Below are positions 13,349 through 24,540 of a DNA stretch of 64,000 nt, one piece after another. A program made the position numbers and the translations under genes. The stretch spans positions 868,001 through 932,000 of the forward strand of contig JAHGAU010000018.1 in assembly GCA_019925105.1 (NCBI GenBank), read 5' to 3'. The DNA is from Niebla homalea (Eukaryota > Ascomycota > Lecanoromycetes > Lecanorales > Ramalinaceae). Every line of letters begins with the position of its first letter. Within the stretch, counting starts at the first letter, position 1. The notes under the pieces were generated by a model. The model did no database searches. It worked only from the letters and a program-made list of their open reading frames with translations, and was not told the DNA's origin.

Positions 13349-16300
13349 AAATAATAATAAAATATTATACTTAATTTATATTTATTTTGCGTATATGAAA
13401 TATTTTCATACATATTTCGTAATATTCTTTATTATAATTAATTATTAAATTCTATATCGTAATTATTTTATTATAATTTTTATTAAAAAATATTTTATAT
13501 TATTATAAACTTTTTTTAAAATTACCGAAATTTTTTTCTTTATTAAATAAACGGTTTATCGATCTCCGTATTTATATAGTTATTAATTAATAAATAAGTT
13601 ATATAATAATTATATAATTATTTAATAAATTTTACCTTTTAAATAATATTTCCGTTTAACTTTTATTTTATTTTAATATAATTAAAAATATTTAAATATC
13701 AATCGTTTTTTTCATAAAAGAATAATGGTTCGTTATTACTTTCGATATTTAATTCTGGTTTTCCCCGGATAATTATTAATTTATTAGTAAATCGTATATT
13801 TTGGATTTTATTATAGCCGTTATTCTTATAATTTAATTTAACGTTATATATACGTAACGGTTTTATTTTAATTACCCCTTATAATATTAGTTCGTTTACG
13901 CCGATATTTCTTTTTATTCTTGTTTTTTCTTCTTTTATAAATAAAAAAATTAATTTATTAATTATAAATCGATTTTATACGTAATTATAAATTTTAGTCC
14001 TCTTTTTTTAAAATTTTTTTTAAAAGTCCCTTTAATATAACTTAATTCCCGTTTTTATCGCTTCTTTAAAATTGCTTTTCATTATTTTTATATTTAATTA
14101 TTTTAAAGGTAATCTTTTTTATAATATTGTTTAAATTATAATTAAAATCGTCGAAAAGTATTTTTAATAATTTATAACGGTTTTATTTATTTCGTTTTTA
14201 TCATATTAAATTTTAATATAAAGCCGTTTTAATTTATGTATTTATTATATGAAAATATTTTCGTAATTATTTAAATTTATATATTCTATAAGTAATTTAT
14301 AATCGGTAAAAATAATCGAAATTTTTTAAATATAAATATAGATATATACTTTTCCGTAAAAGTAACGATAATAAGTAATTTTCGCTTATAATATTATAAT
14401 TCCGTTAAATAAAGTTAAAAATAAAACAATTATAAATTAATAAAACTATTTATCCGTTTTAAAATTAATAAATATAATAATTAATTATTAAGCCGGAAAC
14501 GTTTATCTATGTTAATAGTAAAATCTTTAAATTTTATTTAAAAAGTATTATTACTTTTATTATAAAGTCTTTAATAAAGTAAAAAATTATTTGTTTTAAT
14601 TCTTCTTATCGTTATTTAATATTTCCGGTTAAACGTTATAATAATCGAAATAAAATACTATAAAATTTAATTTATTATCTTATAATACCGATTATACTTA
14701 AAGATTTTTTAATATTAAACCGATATTAAAATATAAATTATTTAAAAATACTTTTAACTTTTTTAAATTTAATTAATATACGTTTTTTAATTTGGTAATT
14801 TTCTATAAATATTTTAATAATATATAATTTACTTCTAAATTTATTAAATAAAACCTTTAATTTTAATTAAAAAATTTTAAAAAAACCTATTCTTAAAAAT
14901 ACGAACAACTTTTTTTCTATATAATACGCTTTAAATATATTGTTTAAATAAAAAACTATATTAACTAAATTATACTTTTTATTTGAAATTAAAAAAAAAT
15001 AATTCGGGGAATAATTTAAGGATTACTTTAAATACGATATTTATTAGTTCGGTAAATACGAAAAAAAAATATATATATTTTTACGGTATTTAAGTTAACT
15101 AAAATTATTTAATATTAAAAACATTAAATACGAGAAAATACTTATCCTTTAAGTAAATTTTCATAACTCAATATCCGTATTTTATATTAATTAAAAAAAA
15201 TATAATATAAAGTAATACTTTTAAAAAATTACAAATTTAAGTTATAATTTTTATATATAAGATTAATAAAACTTTACAAATAAAATAATGATTAAATATA
15301 AATTAAAGCTTTAATTAACTTTTTTTTTAATTAAAATTAAATTAACGTTTTAAAAATTAACCCGTCCGTAAGTATAAATATATTTTTTATATATACTAAT
15401 ATTAATCTTTTTTTATATAATCGTCCATATTTATTATTCTTTATTATTAAAGACTTTTTTAATTATTATTTTATATAATTAAAGCGTTTTTTCGGTATTA
15501 TTCAGTAAAAAAGTAAATTTATTATTAGGATTTTTTTTAATTCTTTTTACATTTATATTTCGATATATTTAAAGTAATTAAAGAAAATTAAGTCGTACTT
15601 TATCGTTAAAATTAATTAATTTAAAGATAATTTTTTTTAATTTATAAATATAGTTTCTCCTATAATTTCGAAATAATGATTTTCCTTTTTATAATTTTTC
15701 GGTCCGTTAAGAACTTTATTTAAAGGAAAGGTTTTTTAATTACGTTTATTTCTTTATTTAAAACTTTAAAAGTTATTTTATTTATAATATTATATATATA
15801 TTTATCAAATATTATAACGCTATTCCGATAATTTTTATTAAACAATAAATCGTTTTTCTTAATTTCATATTAAAAATTATACTTTTTATTATAATAAAAT
15901 AATCTTTAATATTATTTTTTACCGACTTTTTTTCTTCTTTTTTTTTCGACCTTTATATTATTTTTTTAAATCGTTTTTTTATTTTTAAATTATATTTTAT
16001 TAATTTAAAAATCTTTTTTTTAATATATATAAATCAATATTTATATAGTTCTTAATTTTACTAATTCGATTAATATAACTTCCTTCTTATATTCGGTATA
16101 AATTTTATATTTTTTAAATCCGATTTACGTAATTATTGAAAGCTTTAATTAAATTGTTATTTTAAGATTTATTTTATTTAATAATAGTTTATCTAATTGA
16201 ATCTATTTAAAAAAAGGGATTCTATTTAAAAAAAGGGATTATACTTCCGTCCGTTTTTATATATAAAGGGTTCTAATTTTATTTCAATTGTTTATTACAT

Positions 16301-18763
16301 AAGGAATTTTAACTTTTTTTACTCTTTTCTTAAGTCTTTTTTTAATATTTATTTAAAGTATCGCTTAATTAATAAAGTCCGACGATTCTTTATTTTCTTT
16401 ATTTTTAAACGATTTTTTTTTTAATAATAATTTTTTTTTTCTAATATATAGTCTTTAATTAACCGGTATTAACCATAATTAATCTAATTTTTTTATTTCC
16501 AATTTTAAATATTAAACCTTTTTTTTCGCGCGGTATTTTTAATTTTTGAAATATTTAATTTAATTTTAAAATAAATAATAATTAATTTTGATTATAATTA
16601 AAATTATTTTTCTCCGTTATAAATATTTATACCGATTTTATTACTTTTTTTATTTATATATGAAATGTAATTTGTATACGGAACGGTATTAAATTTCCGT
16701 TTATTATTAATATTTTGAACCTTTAGGATTTTTAAAAAACGGTTTTTAATCCGTAATTTTTTAATTAAATTAAAATTAATAACATTTATATCGGATTCTT
16801 AATTTATCTTTACGCTAACGATTTTATTAATTTACTTAAATTAATAAATTATTATCATTTTAACTACGTATATAAATTTATATTTATTTAATATTTTATT
16901 AAGCTCTTTTTTAAAATTAATAATTAAAACGTAATTAATTTCGATCTATTTCTTTTATAAAGTTTTCTAAATCGTTTTTGCATTTACTTAAATAATAATT
17001 TTCTTTTTTTAAAATCGATTTAAATTTATTACGTTTTTTATTAAACGGTTTATTTTCTTCCTAATAAATAAAGATAATTATATATAATATATAATAAATA
17101 AAATAACATTTATTTTCTAAAGAATTCGTTTAATATTTAATAATAATTTTTCTTTTAGTTATTTTATAATTATTTAAAGTTTTTTCATTTAAAAGTTTAC
17201 GTTTTTCTTTTTATCTTATTATTCAAAATAAATTCTATTTCGTTATCCGATTGGTCGTTATCGTCTTTTTAATACCGTTTTATTATTGTATTAAAAATCA
17301 TACTTTTTTTATAGTTTAGATCGTTTAAGGCCGGTATTTTAAATACGGTTATTACTTTATAATCGATTTATAAGACATCTTTTTTAATTTTTCCGATAAC
17401 GGTTTCTTTTATAGTTATAAAAATTATTATTACGTTTAAAAAGATATTTAATAAAGATTAAAAGTTATTTAATATAAATAATAAATTATAGCCGGGTTTT
17501 TTGTCTATATTTTTCAAAATTTAATCCTTTTTTATATCAATTCTTTTTCGTTAAAAATAAGATTTCCCTTATTATATATTAGTTTATATTTATTTATATC
17601 GTAAAATAAAAAGATTTCGTAATTTTTACAATAACTAAAATAAGATTTTTTATTGAAACTTTAAGGGTAATTAATTTATAAATTATTTAATCTAATAAAA
17701 TTAAAGTTTTTTTTAATTTAATCATTAATATTTTAAAATATATACGAATTTAATAGGAAGTTTTAAATTCTTATTACTATAATGAACGCTTAATAATTAA
17801 TATTTTAATATAAGAGATTTTAATTTCGATTATTTTAGGCTTTCGGCTATTATAATAATAATAATATAAATATTAATATTAATATTTACGTTAAGATTAA
17901 TATTTAAATAATTATGTATAAAGCCGAAACGTTTTAATATATCAATAAATATTTCAATATTTTAATATCTTTTATTTTTTAATTTATAATCTTTTTATTT
18001 ATTTTTATTAATTATTATATATAAAATTGCCGCTTATTAATACTTTTAAAATATTTCCGTTTATATATTAAAATTAATTAAAAAATATAAATTTTTATAT
18101 TCGCTTTATTATCCTTTTTTAATTTTTTTTATTATTTTTTTTAATTTATTATGCGTTTAATTCTTTAATATACCTTTAATAAATAAAGTTTTTCGCTTAG
18201 ATCCTTAAGGATTTATTTTCGTAATTTAATATTTATTAAATTATTTTTAAAATGTTTAATTAAATTTATAAATATATATTTATATATTTTTTTTAATAAA
18301 TTTTTAAGTTTATTTATCTTTATATTCTTATTTCCGATATTATATTAATAGCGTTAAATTTTATTATAATAACTTAAAAAAAGTCCGTTTTTTAAAATAA
18401 ATTATAAATACCGATTTACGTTAATTTAACGAAATCGTTTAATTATAAATTAAAGAATTCGTTTTATAAAAATTATAAGAATTTCTTTATTTTTATTTCC
18501 GTAATTATTTCGATTATATTATTTAAAAATATTTTTTTAATATTTAATTATTTAACTTAATATACGGCGTTTCCTTTAAAATATATATTTATAGCGATTA
18601 TTCATTTTTCGGGGAATACTTTTTCGCCGATCTTTTTTCTTACGTTCCGGATTTATTTATATATAATATTTAATTTATTCTTTAATTTATCGATCTTTCG
18701 GGATTTTAGCGCGTTAAGCACCGGAACAAGGTAAGCCCGCTCCGTGCCAAGGAATCCTCCCAT
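13349..18763 (-). pseudogene. Unidentified long minus-strand coding remnant
   Basis: This is 5.4 kb of strongly T-rich sequence whose minus strand reads as a protein broken by RIP stops. The best-preserved end is the start: ATG at 18763-18761 opens MGGFLGTERAYL, then VPVLNALKSRKID with no stop, where the DNA is almost unmutated. Further pieces include LNGPKNYKKENHYFEIIGE near 15650-15720 and RGKPELNIESNNEPLFFYEKND near 13690-13780. I do not recognise a family. It shares no Gypsy or LINE motifs seen elsewhere. It could be one gene or several; frame jumps are present. A large transposon protein or a RIPed host-like gene are both possible. Confidence 0.45.
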
Positions 18764-18778
18764 GGTCTATACCGTGAT
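18695..18778. other. Low-RIP island at a divergent boundary
   Basis: This short stretch keeps many CA and TG dinucleotides (GCACCGGAACAAGG, GTGCCAAGG, CCCATGG) amid fully RIPed flanks. It contains the putative start of the minus-strand reading frame, and the strand bias of the DNA flips here from T-rich (left) to A-rich (right), so two divergent units may start from this point. Confidence 0.55.
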
Positions 18779-19575
18779 AAAAACGTAAACTTAATAAAAA
18801 TATAATTAAATATAAGTAAAAAGATTACTAATATTATATATTAATATAAGATATATTAAATATTTAAGGTATACCCTTATTAATATTTTCTTTAAAGTTA
18901 AGTTAAAAATAATATATAAATAAAACGTAATTAAATTAAAAGTTAAAGTATATATTATAGAAAGAATTATACCGTTATTAGAAAAAGCGATATATAAAAT
19001 TATTTAAAGATTTATAATAAATAAAACGAGTATTAAAGACGAATTATAAAAGAAGTTAAATAAAATAAAAAACCGGTAAAAGTAACGGTATAATAAAGGA
19101 ATATAGGGTTAAAATTTATTAAAGGAAAACTAATTAATTATATAACGGGATTTTACGTTAAATCTTAAGAAATTTAAGTTTTATTAAATCAGATTATTTA
19201 TTAATAAGGGCTTTATAAAGGAATATAAAACATTTTTTAAATTAAAAAGAATAAATAAAACTTTTATATCCAACTTATTTTATAGTAATTACCTTAAAGT
19301 ATTTATATTACGTACCGGGTATCTTAGACCCTTTAATAAGCCGGAGTTAAAGATAATAAAGAGAATTCGGATTTAACGGGCGTTAACGGAAAACGCTTTA
19401 ATCCTTTAAAAGTTATTATAATTATTATCGGTATAAATTAAGGGGAGGAAGTATATATAATTAATATAACGCCGTTTCCTTTGTATTTTTATTTTAATTG
19501 CTTTTATATTTTGGTACCTTTAGAAAAATACGGATTTAAAAAAAAAAAAAAAAAGGGGGAAGTAAATAATTACTT
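18764..19575 (+). pseudogene. Unidentified plus-strand coding remnant
   Basis: This A-rich block reads on the plus strand with RIP-type stops. A recognisable run near 19330-19560 reads NSDLTGVNGKRFNPLK, then IIIIIGIN, a stop and GEEVYIINITPFPL, and continues into LVPLEKYGF and a lysine run encoded by the A17 tract at 19537-19553. I do not know the family. The purine tract AAGGGGAGGAAG at 19440-19451 looks like a polypurine tract but lies inside this readable frame, so I do not call an LTR there. It may be part of the same unit as the 19770-24540 block. Confidence 0.35.
19537..19561 (+). repeat. Poly-A/poly-G purine tract
   Basis: About seventeen A are followed by five G and GAAG. It may be lysine/glycine-rich coding, a polypurine tract, or an old poly-A site. 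It directly precedes the imperfect palindrome AAGTAAATAATTACTT and the low-RIP island. Confidence 0.5.
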
Positions 19576-19765
19576 AAGCAATATCAGGGAACTAATATAT
19601 AAGGTCTAACTATGAACGGAATAATAGCTATGAGGGTATCTATGGTACAGGTCCGTCCATAAAGGTAAATAGGTGCCAAGCCACTAGTCCTAGAACGGTA
19701 ATATAGCCGAAGGCCTAAAAGCAGTAAGCATAAAACCGTAACAGGCAAATATAGTTAAAAAAGAA
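19576..19765 (+). other. Low-RIP island, possible coding fragment
   Basis: This stretch retains many CA/TG sites (AATATCAGGGAAC, CTATGAACGG, GGTACAGGTCC, GGTGCCAAGCCACTAG, AAAGCAGTAAGCAT). One frame gives a tiny peptide from ATG at 19612 (MNGIIAMRVSMVQVRP). The frame further right reads GAKPLVLER, then RRPKSSKHKTVTGKYS and KRKTKKKGRKN, a basic nuclear-localisation-like segment. It lies between two deeply RIPed blocks. It is either a short single-copy-like segment that escaped RIP or the 5' part of the following unit. I do not recognise it. Confidence 0.4.
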
Positions 19766-22249
19766 AAACCAAAAAAAAAGGACGTAAGAATACCGTAAAA
19801 AGTAAAAGGAGATAAGTATAAATAAAAGGATATTAAGTATTTACTCTTTTATTTATTATATTATAAACAAAGTTATTAAAAGTTTATAATTATTTATAAT
19901 TAAAATATTTCTTTAAAAAGAAAGAAAAAACGTATTAAAAATAATATATAAATAAAAGTATAATTAAGTATTAAGGTTATATATTAGAAGTTCTATTTAA
20001 GAAGAACGCGTCTTTTATAATCTATAAATTTAAATGTTAAATTTATTATGGACTTTACGTTAAGGATACGGGTAAATTATATTATTAATATATATATAAA
20101 AACCATTTTAAATAAAAATAAATTAAAGCCTTAATTATACCCTTAAGATAGAAAATTAAACCTAAGATTATATTATATTATAATAGTTACGGGGTATAAG
20201 TCTATATTAATTATCTTATTTTAAAAATGGAAGAAAAGGTAAAGTAAAAGGGCTTATATATATATAAGGACGTAACTTAAAATAAAGGTAACTTATTATT
20301 AAGGAGGCGACCTTACGGGTAAGCCCGGTAATATAACTGAAAAAACTAATAAAGTTAAAGTAATTTAAAAACCGGCTAAAGTTTTAATCCGTAAATAATT
20401 ATATATATACTTTTTTAAGAAAACGTATATTAAGGATATAATTATAATAATGTAAATAATAACTTTAATTTAAAGATAAACCCGTTTAATATAAGTTATA
20501 AGTAATAAAGTTTAAAATTATCTGGAACATAAGGTTTATTAAGGTAAATAATATTAACTTTGAAAGTATAATAAATCTTTTACGGAAATATAAACGTATT
20601 ATTAACGGGTACGGTATTAATTAAAAGCGATTTATAAATTAAGTATATATTAAAAGGGTAATAAACTATTATATAATTAATAACGGTATAAAAGAAGAAA
20701 ATTATTAAGGTAAAAATGCCTTTAAAGAAACGGGTAAAAACTGCCGTATATGAATAACCCGAATAATAAACTTAAAAGGAGGAGGAGTTAATAAAAAGGC
20801 TTAAGTAAGCTTATTACCTAAAATAAAATATTAATTAATAATTACTTTATATATAAAAAAGAAAGATAACTTATTAAAATTAAAGTTAGCGAAATTTAAA
20901 TTAAAGAAAACTTTAGTTAAGTCCGGGTTAAGTAAACGGTATTATTTTTTCTTAAGTAATATTTTATAAAACTCCGTTAATAAATTAATCCTTAAAAAAG
21001 ACGGGTTATATTTTATATAAGTTTTATTACGTTAAGTAAGCTTATATAACCGAAATAATTTTATAATTCTAATAAGGCCGGATTAACATAATAATGAAAA
21101 AATCACTTAAATTAAAAAAGTTACTTAAATTAATAAGCAAAGAATAAGCGATATAAATGGCTAAATTAATAAAGCGGATAGAAACGGTAAATAATGAATA
21201 AATAAAGATTATTAGGGTAAATAAATAACGGAACCGGATAATTAAGATTCAAAAATAAACTATAAAAATAACGGACGAAAGCCAGAAATAAAGGATATAA
21301 TAAAAGATACTTATTAAGGCTATAATTATTAAATTAATTAAGAATTATAATTAATTATAAAGCGGATATAACTCTTTATTTTAAACTTATAATTAATATT
21401 AAAATTAAAGGGTATATAATATATTAAGGAAAAAGTATTTATATAAACTACGTTTTTATATTAAAAGTCTATAAAAAGGAATTAATAATAATTAATTAAA
21501 AGCGAATTGATTTATATATACTTAAATAAAAACTATAATTACCGGGTTTATACCTGAAAATATAGTTTAAATATACGTTATTAAATAAACTATTAATACG
21601 ATAATAATTAATAATAATAAAATAAAGACCGTTATTAATTTATTAATACCGAATATATATTTAAATACCTTTACGTATATAAAAAACGTAATCCTAAATA
21701 TATACTATTAAAAGCTCTTAAAAATAAGAAAAATAAAATAAATTAAAGTTATAAAAAATTAATGAATATAGCTTTAAATAAAGTATTTAATTAACATTTA
21801 AATAAACCTTAATAATAATAAGGTTACGTCTATTTAATTTAATAAGGTTAATAATTAAAGCACGTTTTTTAAGGTAAAAATATATAATAAAAATAATTTT
21901 AATTAATATAATTTAAATTAAAAATTCCGAAAAAACTATAAAAAAGTTAATATAAATATAAAGTAAATAACCGATATTAAAATTATAAAATTTATATATA
22001 TTCCTAAAAGGATAATTAATAGTTAAGTATAAAATTAAGTTAAGTTTAAAATAAGTTAATTAAAGTATAAAAAGAATTAAAGATTAAAAAATTAAAGAAA
22101 TAAAAGAATTTGGAAAAATAGGAAAAAATAAGAAAAGTAAATAAATAAGAAGGACGAAGTAAACGGCTATGCGATATAATTATTAAGTAAATAAATAATC
22201 GGACGTTGTTTTTAACGTTTTATTCGCCGATAAAACCGGTTAAAACGGA
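19766..22249 (+). pseudogene. Unidentified plus-strand coding remnant (left part)
   Basis: This is A-rich, RIPed sequence with a plus-strand protein-like frame: for example ILEVLFKKNASFIIYKFKC near 19980-20040, then IYYGLYVKDTGKLYY, and YTFLRKRILRIQL near 20405-20445. Runs of lysine codons are common. No RT, integrase or helicase motif could be read. It continues beyond the small LTR element inserted at 22255, as the ATTTA duplication on both sides shows. Confidence 0.4.
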
Positions 22250-22254
22250 ATTTA
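22250..22254. repeat. TSD of TRIM-like copy 1 (left)
   Basis: ATTTA here and again at 23220-23224 precisely borders the element, as expected for integrase-mediated insertion with a 5-bp stagger. Confidence 0.85.
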
Positions 22255-22431
22255 TGTTATGGCAGTACCTACGCTGGAGCAAGGGCTCCGGGGTAGGGCC
22301 TACCCCTGGGGGTGATCCCCCGGGTAGACTACCTTCTCATATATATGGTAATAGCGGCTTACCCCTAAGCGCTATTACCTACCCCGGATAGCTACTTTTA
22401 CCTTGGTGGCCGAGTGGTTATCACCCTGACA
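22255..22431 (+). repeat. 5' LTR of TRIM-like copy 1, hairpin-rich
   Basis: Four perfect stem-loops follow each other: GGAGC/GCTCC (22276-22280 with 22285-22289), GGGGTAG/CTACCCC (22290-22296 with 22300-22306), GGGGG/CCCCC around TGAT (22308-22312 with 22317-22321), and GGTAATAGCG/CGCTATTACC (22347-22356 with 22370-22379). The repeat ends with TGGCCGAGTGGTTA and CACCCTGACA. All four stems recur in the 3' LTR and, with RIP changes, in copy 2. Confidence 0.9.
22407..22417 (+). promoter_or_regulatory. Pol III A-box-like string
   Basis: TGGCCGAGTGG fits the A-box consensus TRGYNNARNNG at every fixed position and resembles the D-arm of Ser/Leu tRNAs. A weaker B-box-like AGTTTAAATCC lies at 22502-22512 (9 of 11 to GGTTCRANYCC). 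The flanks do not fold into a tRNA cloverleaf: no matching acceptor stem and no GGC to close the D-stem. An old tRNA-derived promoter or coincidence are both possible. Confidence 0.35.
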
Positions 22432-22443
22432 GAGTAATAGCGC
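22432..22443 (+). other. Candidate self-primer binding site
   Basis: GTAATAGCGC at 22434-22443, two bases after the 5' LTR, is the exact complement of GCGCTATTAC at 22369-22378 inside the LTR. No tRNA 3'-end-like TGG start is present. In the Tf1/sushi group the transcript 5' end folds back onto a site next to the LTR and primes first-strand synthesis, and this arrangement would allow the same if transcription starts near 22369. Confidence 0.5.
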
Positions 22444-22627
22444 AACTTCAGGGTAATATACCCCCGGAATTAACCTTAAAGGTTTAAAGGGGTAAGTTTA
22501 CAGTTTAAATCCGAAAACGCCCACAAAGTGAGACTTTTGGGTAACTTAGGAGGTAAGACTGAGCGTAAGTACGGGGGCGGGTAGGACCCGCTACCCTATA
22601 GTACCGGGGGCCGAGGTCCGAGGTATA

Positions 22628-22701
22628 GAAAACTACCGAGGGGGGCCGGAATACCCGAAAACTACCGATATAGGGGGCTGAAACGCCCTAAAACTACGCG
22701 G
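22628..22701 (+). repeat. Internal tandem repeat of TRIM-like element
   Basis: GAAAACTACCGA occurs at 22628-22639 and 22657-22668, and a degenerate TAAAACTACGCG at 22690-22701, separated by G-rich spacers (GGGGGCCGGAATACCC, TAGGGGGCTGAAACGCCC). Copy 2 has one further unit in the same place. Confidence 0.7.
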
Positions 22702-22949
22702 GCCAATCGTAAGACCGTAAGTAAGGCACTTTAAAACGTAGCCTTTACCTGCCTAATAAGAGATGCGGGTTATTCCTAACGAGGATATTAAACCCCGGGC
22801 TATACCCTTATAAAGTCATTAAGCCCTTAAATTATACCTACGGGTTACTGAATCCGGGTCCGGCTTAAAAGGTTCGGACCTATATTAAAGGTGATCTCCC
22901 TTAAGTAAGGAGCTCTCAGCCCTTATTTACCTACTTAATCAGGTTCTAA

Positions 22950-23027
22950 AAGGACCTCCAGCCCGGGGGGGGTAACTCCCCCCCCCGGAGGCGTGGTTTA
23001 TAGTCTGTGGGCTCGGGGACGAGCCCA
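22950..23027 (+). other. Two conserved hairpins before the 3' LTR
   Basis: CCTCCAG plus a G8 run pairs with a C9 run plus GGAGG (about 22952-22990). Shortly after, TGGGCTC (23008-23014) pairs with GAGCCCA (23021-23027) around GGGGAC. In copy 2 the G/C runs are shorter but still pair, and the second stem has become TAAGCTC/AAGCTTA. The conservation suggests a structured RNA near the plus-strand primer. Confidence 0.6.
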
Positions 23028-23028
23028 T

Positions 23029-23042
23029 AGGAGAGGGGATAC
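23029..23042 (+). other. Polypurine tract of TRIM-like copy 1
   Basis: AGGAGAGGGGATAC lies immediately before TGTTATGG of the 3' LTR, and the same tract stands in copy 2 at 26860-26873. It fixes the element's orientation as plus. Confidence 0.8.
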
Positions 23043-23219
23043 TGTTATGGCAGTACCTACCCTGGAGCAAGGGCTCCGGGGTAGGGCCTACCCCTGGGGG
23101 TGATCCCCCGGGTAGACTACCTTCTCATATATATGGTAATAGCGGCTTACCCATAAGCGCTATTACCTACCCCGGATAGCTACTTTTGCCTTGGTGGCCG
23201 AGTGGTTATCACCCTGATA
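23043..23219 (+). repeat. 3' LTR of TRIM-like copy 1
   Basis: The 177 bp differ from the 5' LTR at four positions: G/C near base 18, C/A before TAAGCGC, A/G before CCTTGG, and the final CA/TA. The right target duplication ATTTA follows at 23220-23224. Confidence 0.9.
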
Positions 23220-23224
23220 ATTTA

Positions 23225-24540
23225 ATAAAAATAATATATAATATTATTATATTTAAAAAGAAACTTTCTTAATAAACTTTTTAAATATACTTTAATTAAA
23301 ATAATCGTATATAAAGTATTAAAAGAATACGAAAATATATTTATTTATATACGGAGATAGCCCTAAAGGTACCCAATATATTATTTAATTAAAAGAAAAG
23401 TATATAAATAAATAAAAATCATTATTAAGAATTATAATAAGGGATATATTATTAAAAAATATTATTAAATATAATATTAAGCTTTAAAGGAATATATATA
23501 AAAATTAAAGAACTACTTAAAGATTAATAAATAATTATTTTATTATTTTCTTTCTCCTTTTCCCTTTTTATACCGTAATATATAAATAATAATAATTAAA
23601 ATAGAATACTATACCCCTTATTTTAATGCTTTCTTAAGATTAATATAATAAATTAATATAAAAGTAATATTAACCGATAAATATAAACTATATAATTAAA
23701 CATAATACCTTTTTAAATATATTAATAAAAATAATACTAAACTCCGTAAAATAAAATTTAAATAAAGTTTACTTAATAGCTTTTTTAAGACGCATTTAAC
23801 GTTACGTAATAAGCTTACTTAAAATATACCTAGGAATAATAAAATTAAAAGGATAAAAAGAAACATCGGAAGTATAGAAAATAAGGAGAAAAGTAAAAAG
23901 TGAACGGTTATAAGTCCTAATCCTTATAAGGGGCGGTATTTATGATTTTTTACGAGCGGAATAAGGCGCGTTATACTTTTAAGTAAATTAAGCGTATTAT
24001 TCTACTTGAAAAAGATATAAATATAAATAACTTAAACCCCAGGATAAATAAAGATAAAGTACCGTATTTATTACTATTAAATTATCAGAATAATAAGGGA
24101 AGATTGCCTTTAAAAATTAGTTTTAATATATTTATCCCTTATTATTAAATAAAGCTTAAAAGTAAAGTTATAAAAGGAATAAATAAATACGTATATAAAC
24201 GGCGTCAGAAAACGAGAATTACTTATTATAATACGTAATATTAAAGGAGCAACTTTATTATAAAGGGGAGCTAAGGTAAGTTATTATTAAATTAATATTT
24301 TTTAATTTTTATACTTACGATTATTCAGATTATATAAGAAATATTATTAATTAACAAATATATAATTCAAATATATATAAATAAATATAATTTAATTTAA
24401 AGTATAAAGGTACTATAAGTAATACCTTATTATAAAAGGAGCTAAAAAGGGAAAAACTAAGGAAAATATAAGATTTATAGTTAAATATATAAAGGATTAA
24501 AAACATTAAAAGGGTTGATGAAAAGTAAAATCACTTTATA
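23225..24540 (+). pseudogene. Unidentified plus-strand coding remnant (right part)
   Basis: This continues the block interrupted by the small LTR element. Protein-like runs include GPNPYKGRYL near 23910-23950 and GRLPLKISFNIFIPYY near 24100-24150. CA/TG are depleted but a few survive. No family is recognised. The frame fades by about 24320, where T-rich sequence sets in. Confidence 0.35.

Larger units (their letters stand above)
22255..23219 (+). mobile_element. TRIM-like non-coding LTR element, copy 1 (nearly un-RIPed)
   Basis: This 965-bp element has 177-bp direct terminal repeats that begin TGTTATGG and end CCCTGACA (left) or CCCTGATA (right). A polypurine tract sits against the 3' LTR, and ATTTA flanks both ends. 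The 611-bp interior has no coding potential; a frame crossing the left LTR is chance. It is GC-rich and keeps CA/TG, unlike everything around it. The two LTRs differ at four of 177 positions. The element must use proteins of an autonomous relative that is not in this window. Opposite orientation is unlikely because of the position of the purine tract. A second copy lies at 26068-27051. Confidence 0.9.

Noticed and set aside
19440..19460. Polypurine tract and LTR start at AAGGGGAGGAAG
   Set aside because: A readable protein frame runs through it and no second LTR copy was found.
22206..22391. 61-codon open frame crossing the TRIM boundary
   Set aside because: It spans host DNA and the LTR, lies in hairpin sequence and is not conserved as a frame in copy 2.
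22407..22520. A Ser/Leu tRNA gene
   Set aside because: The A-box is perfect, but acceptor and D stems do not pair and the segment crosses an LTR boundary.
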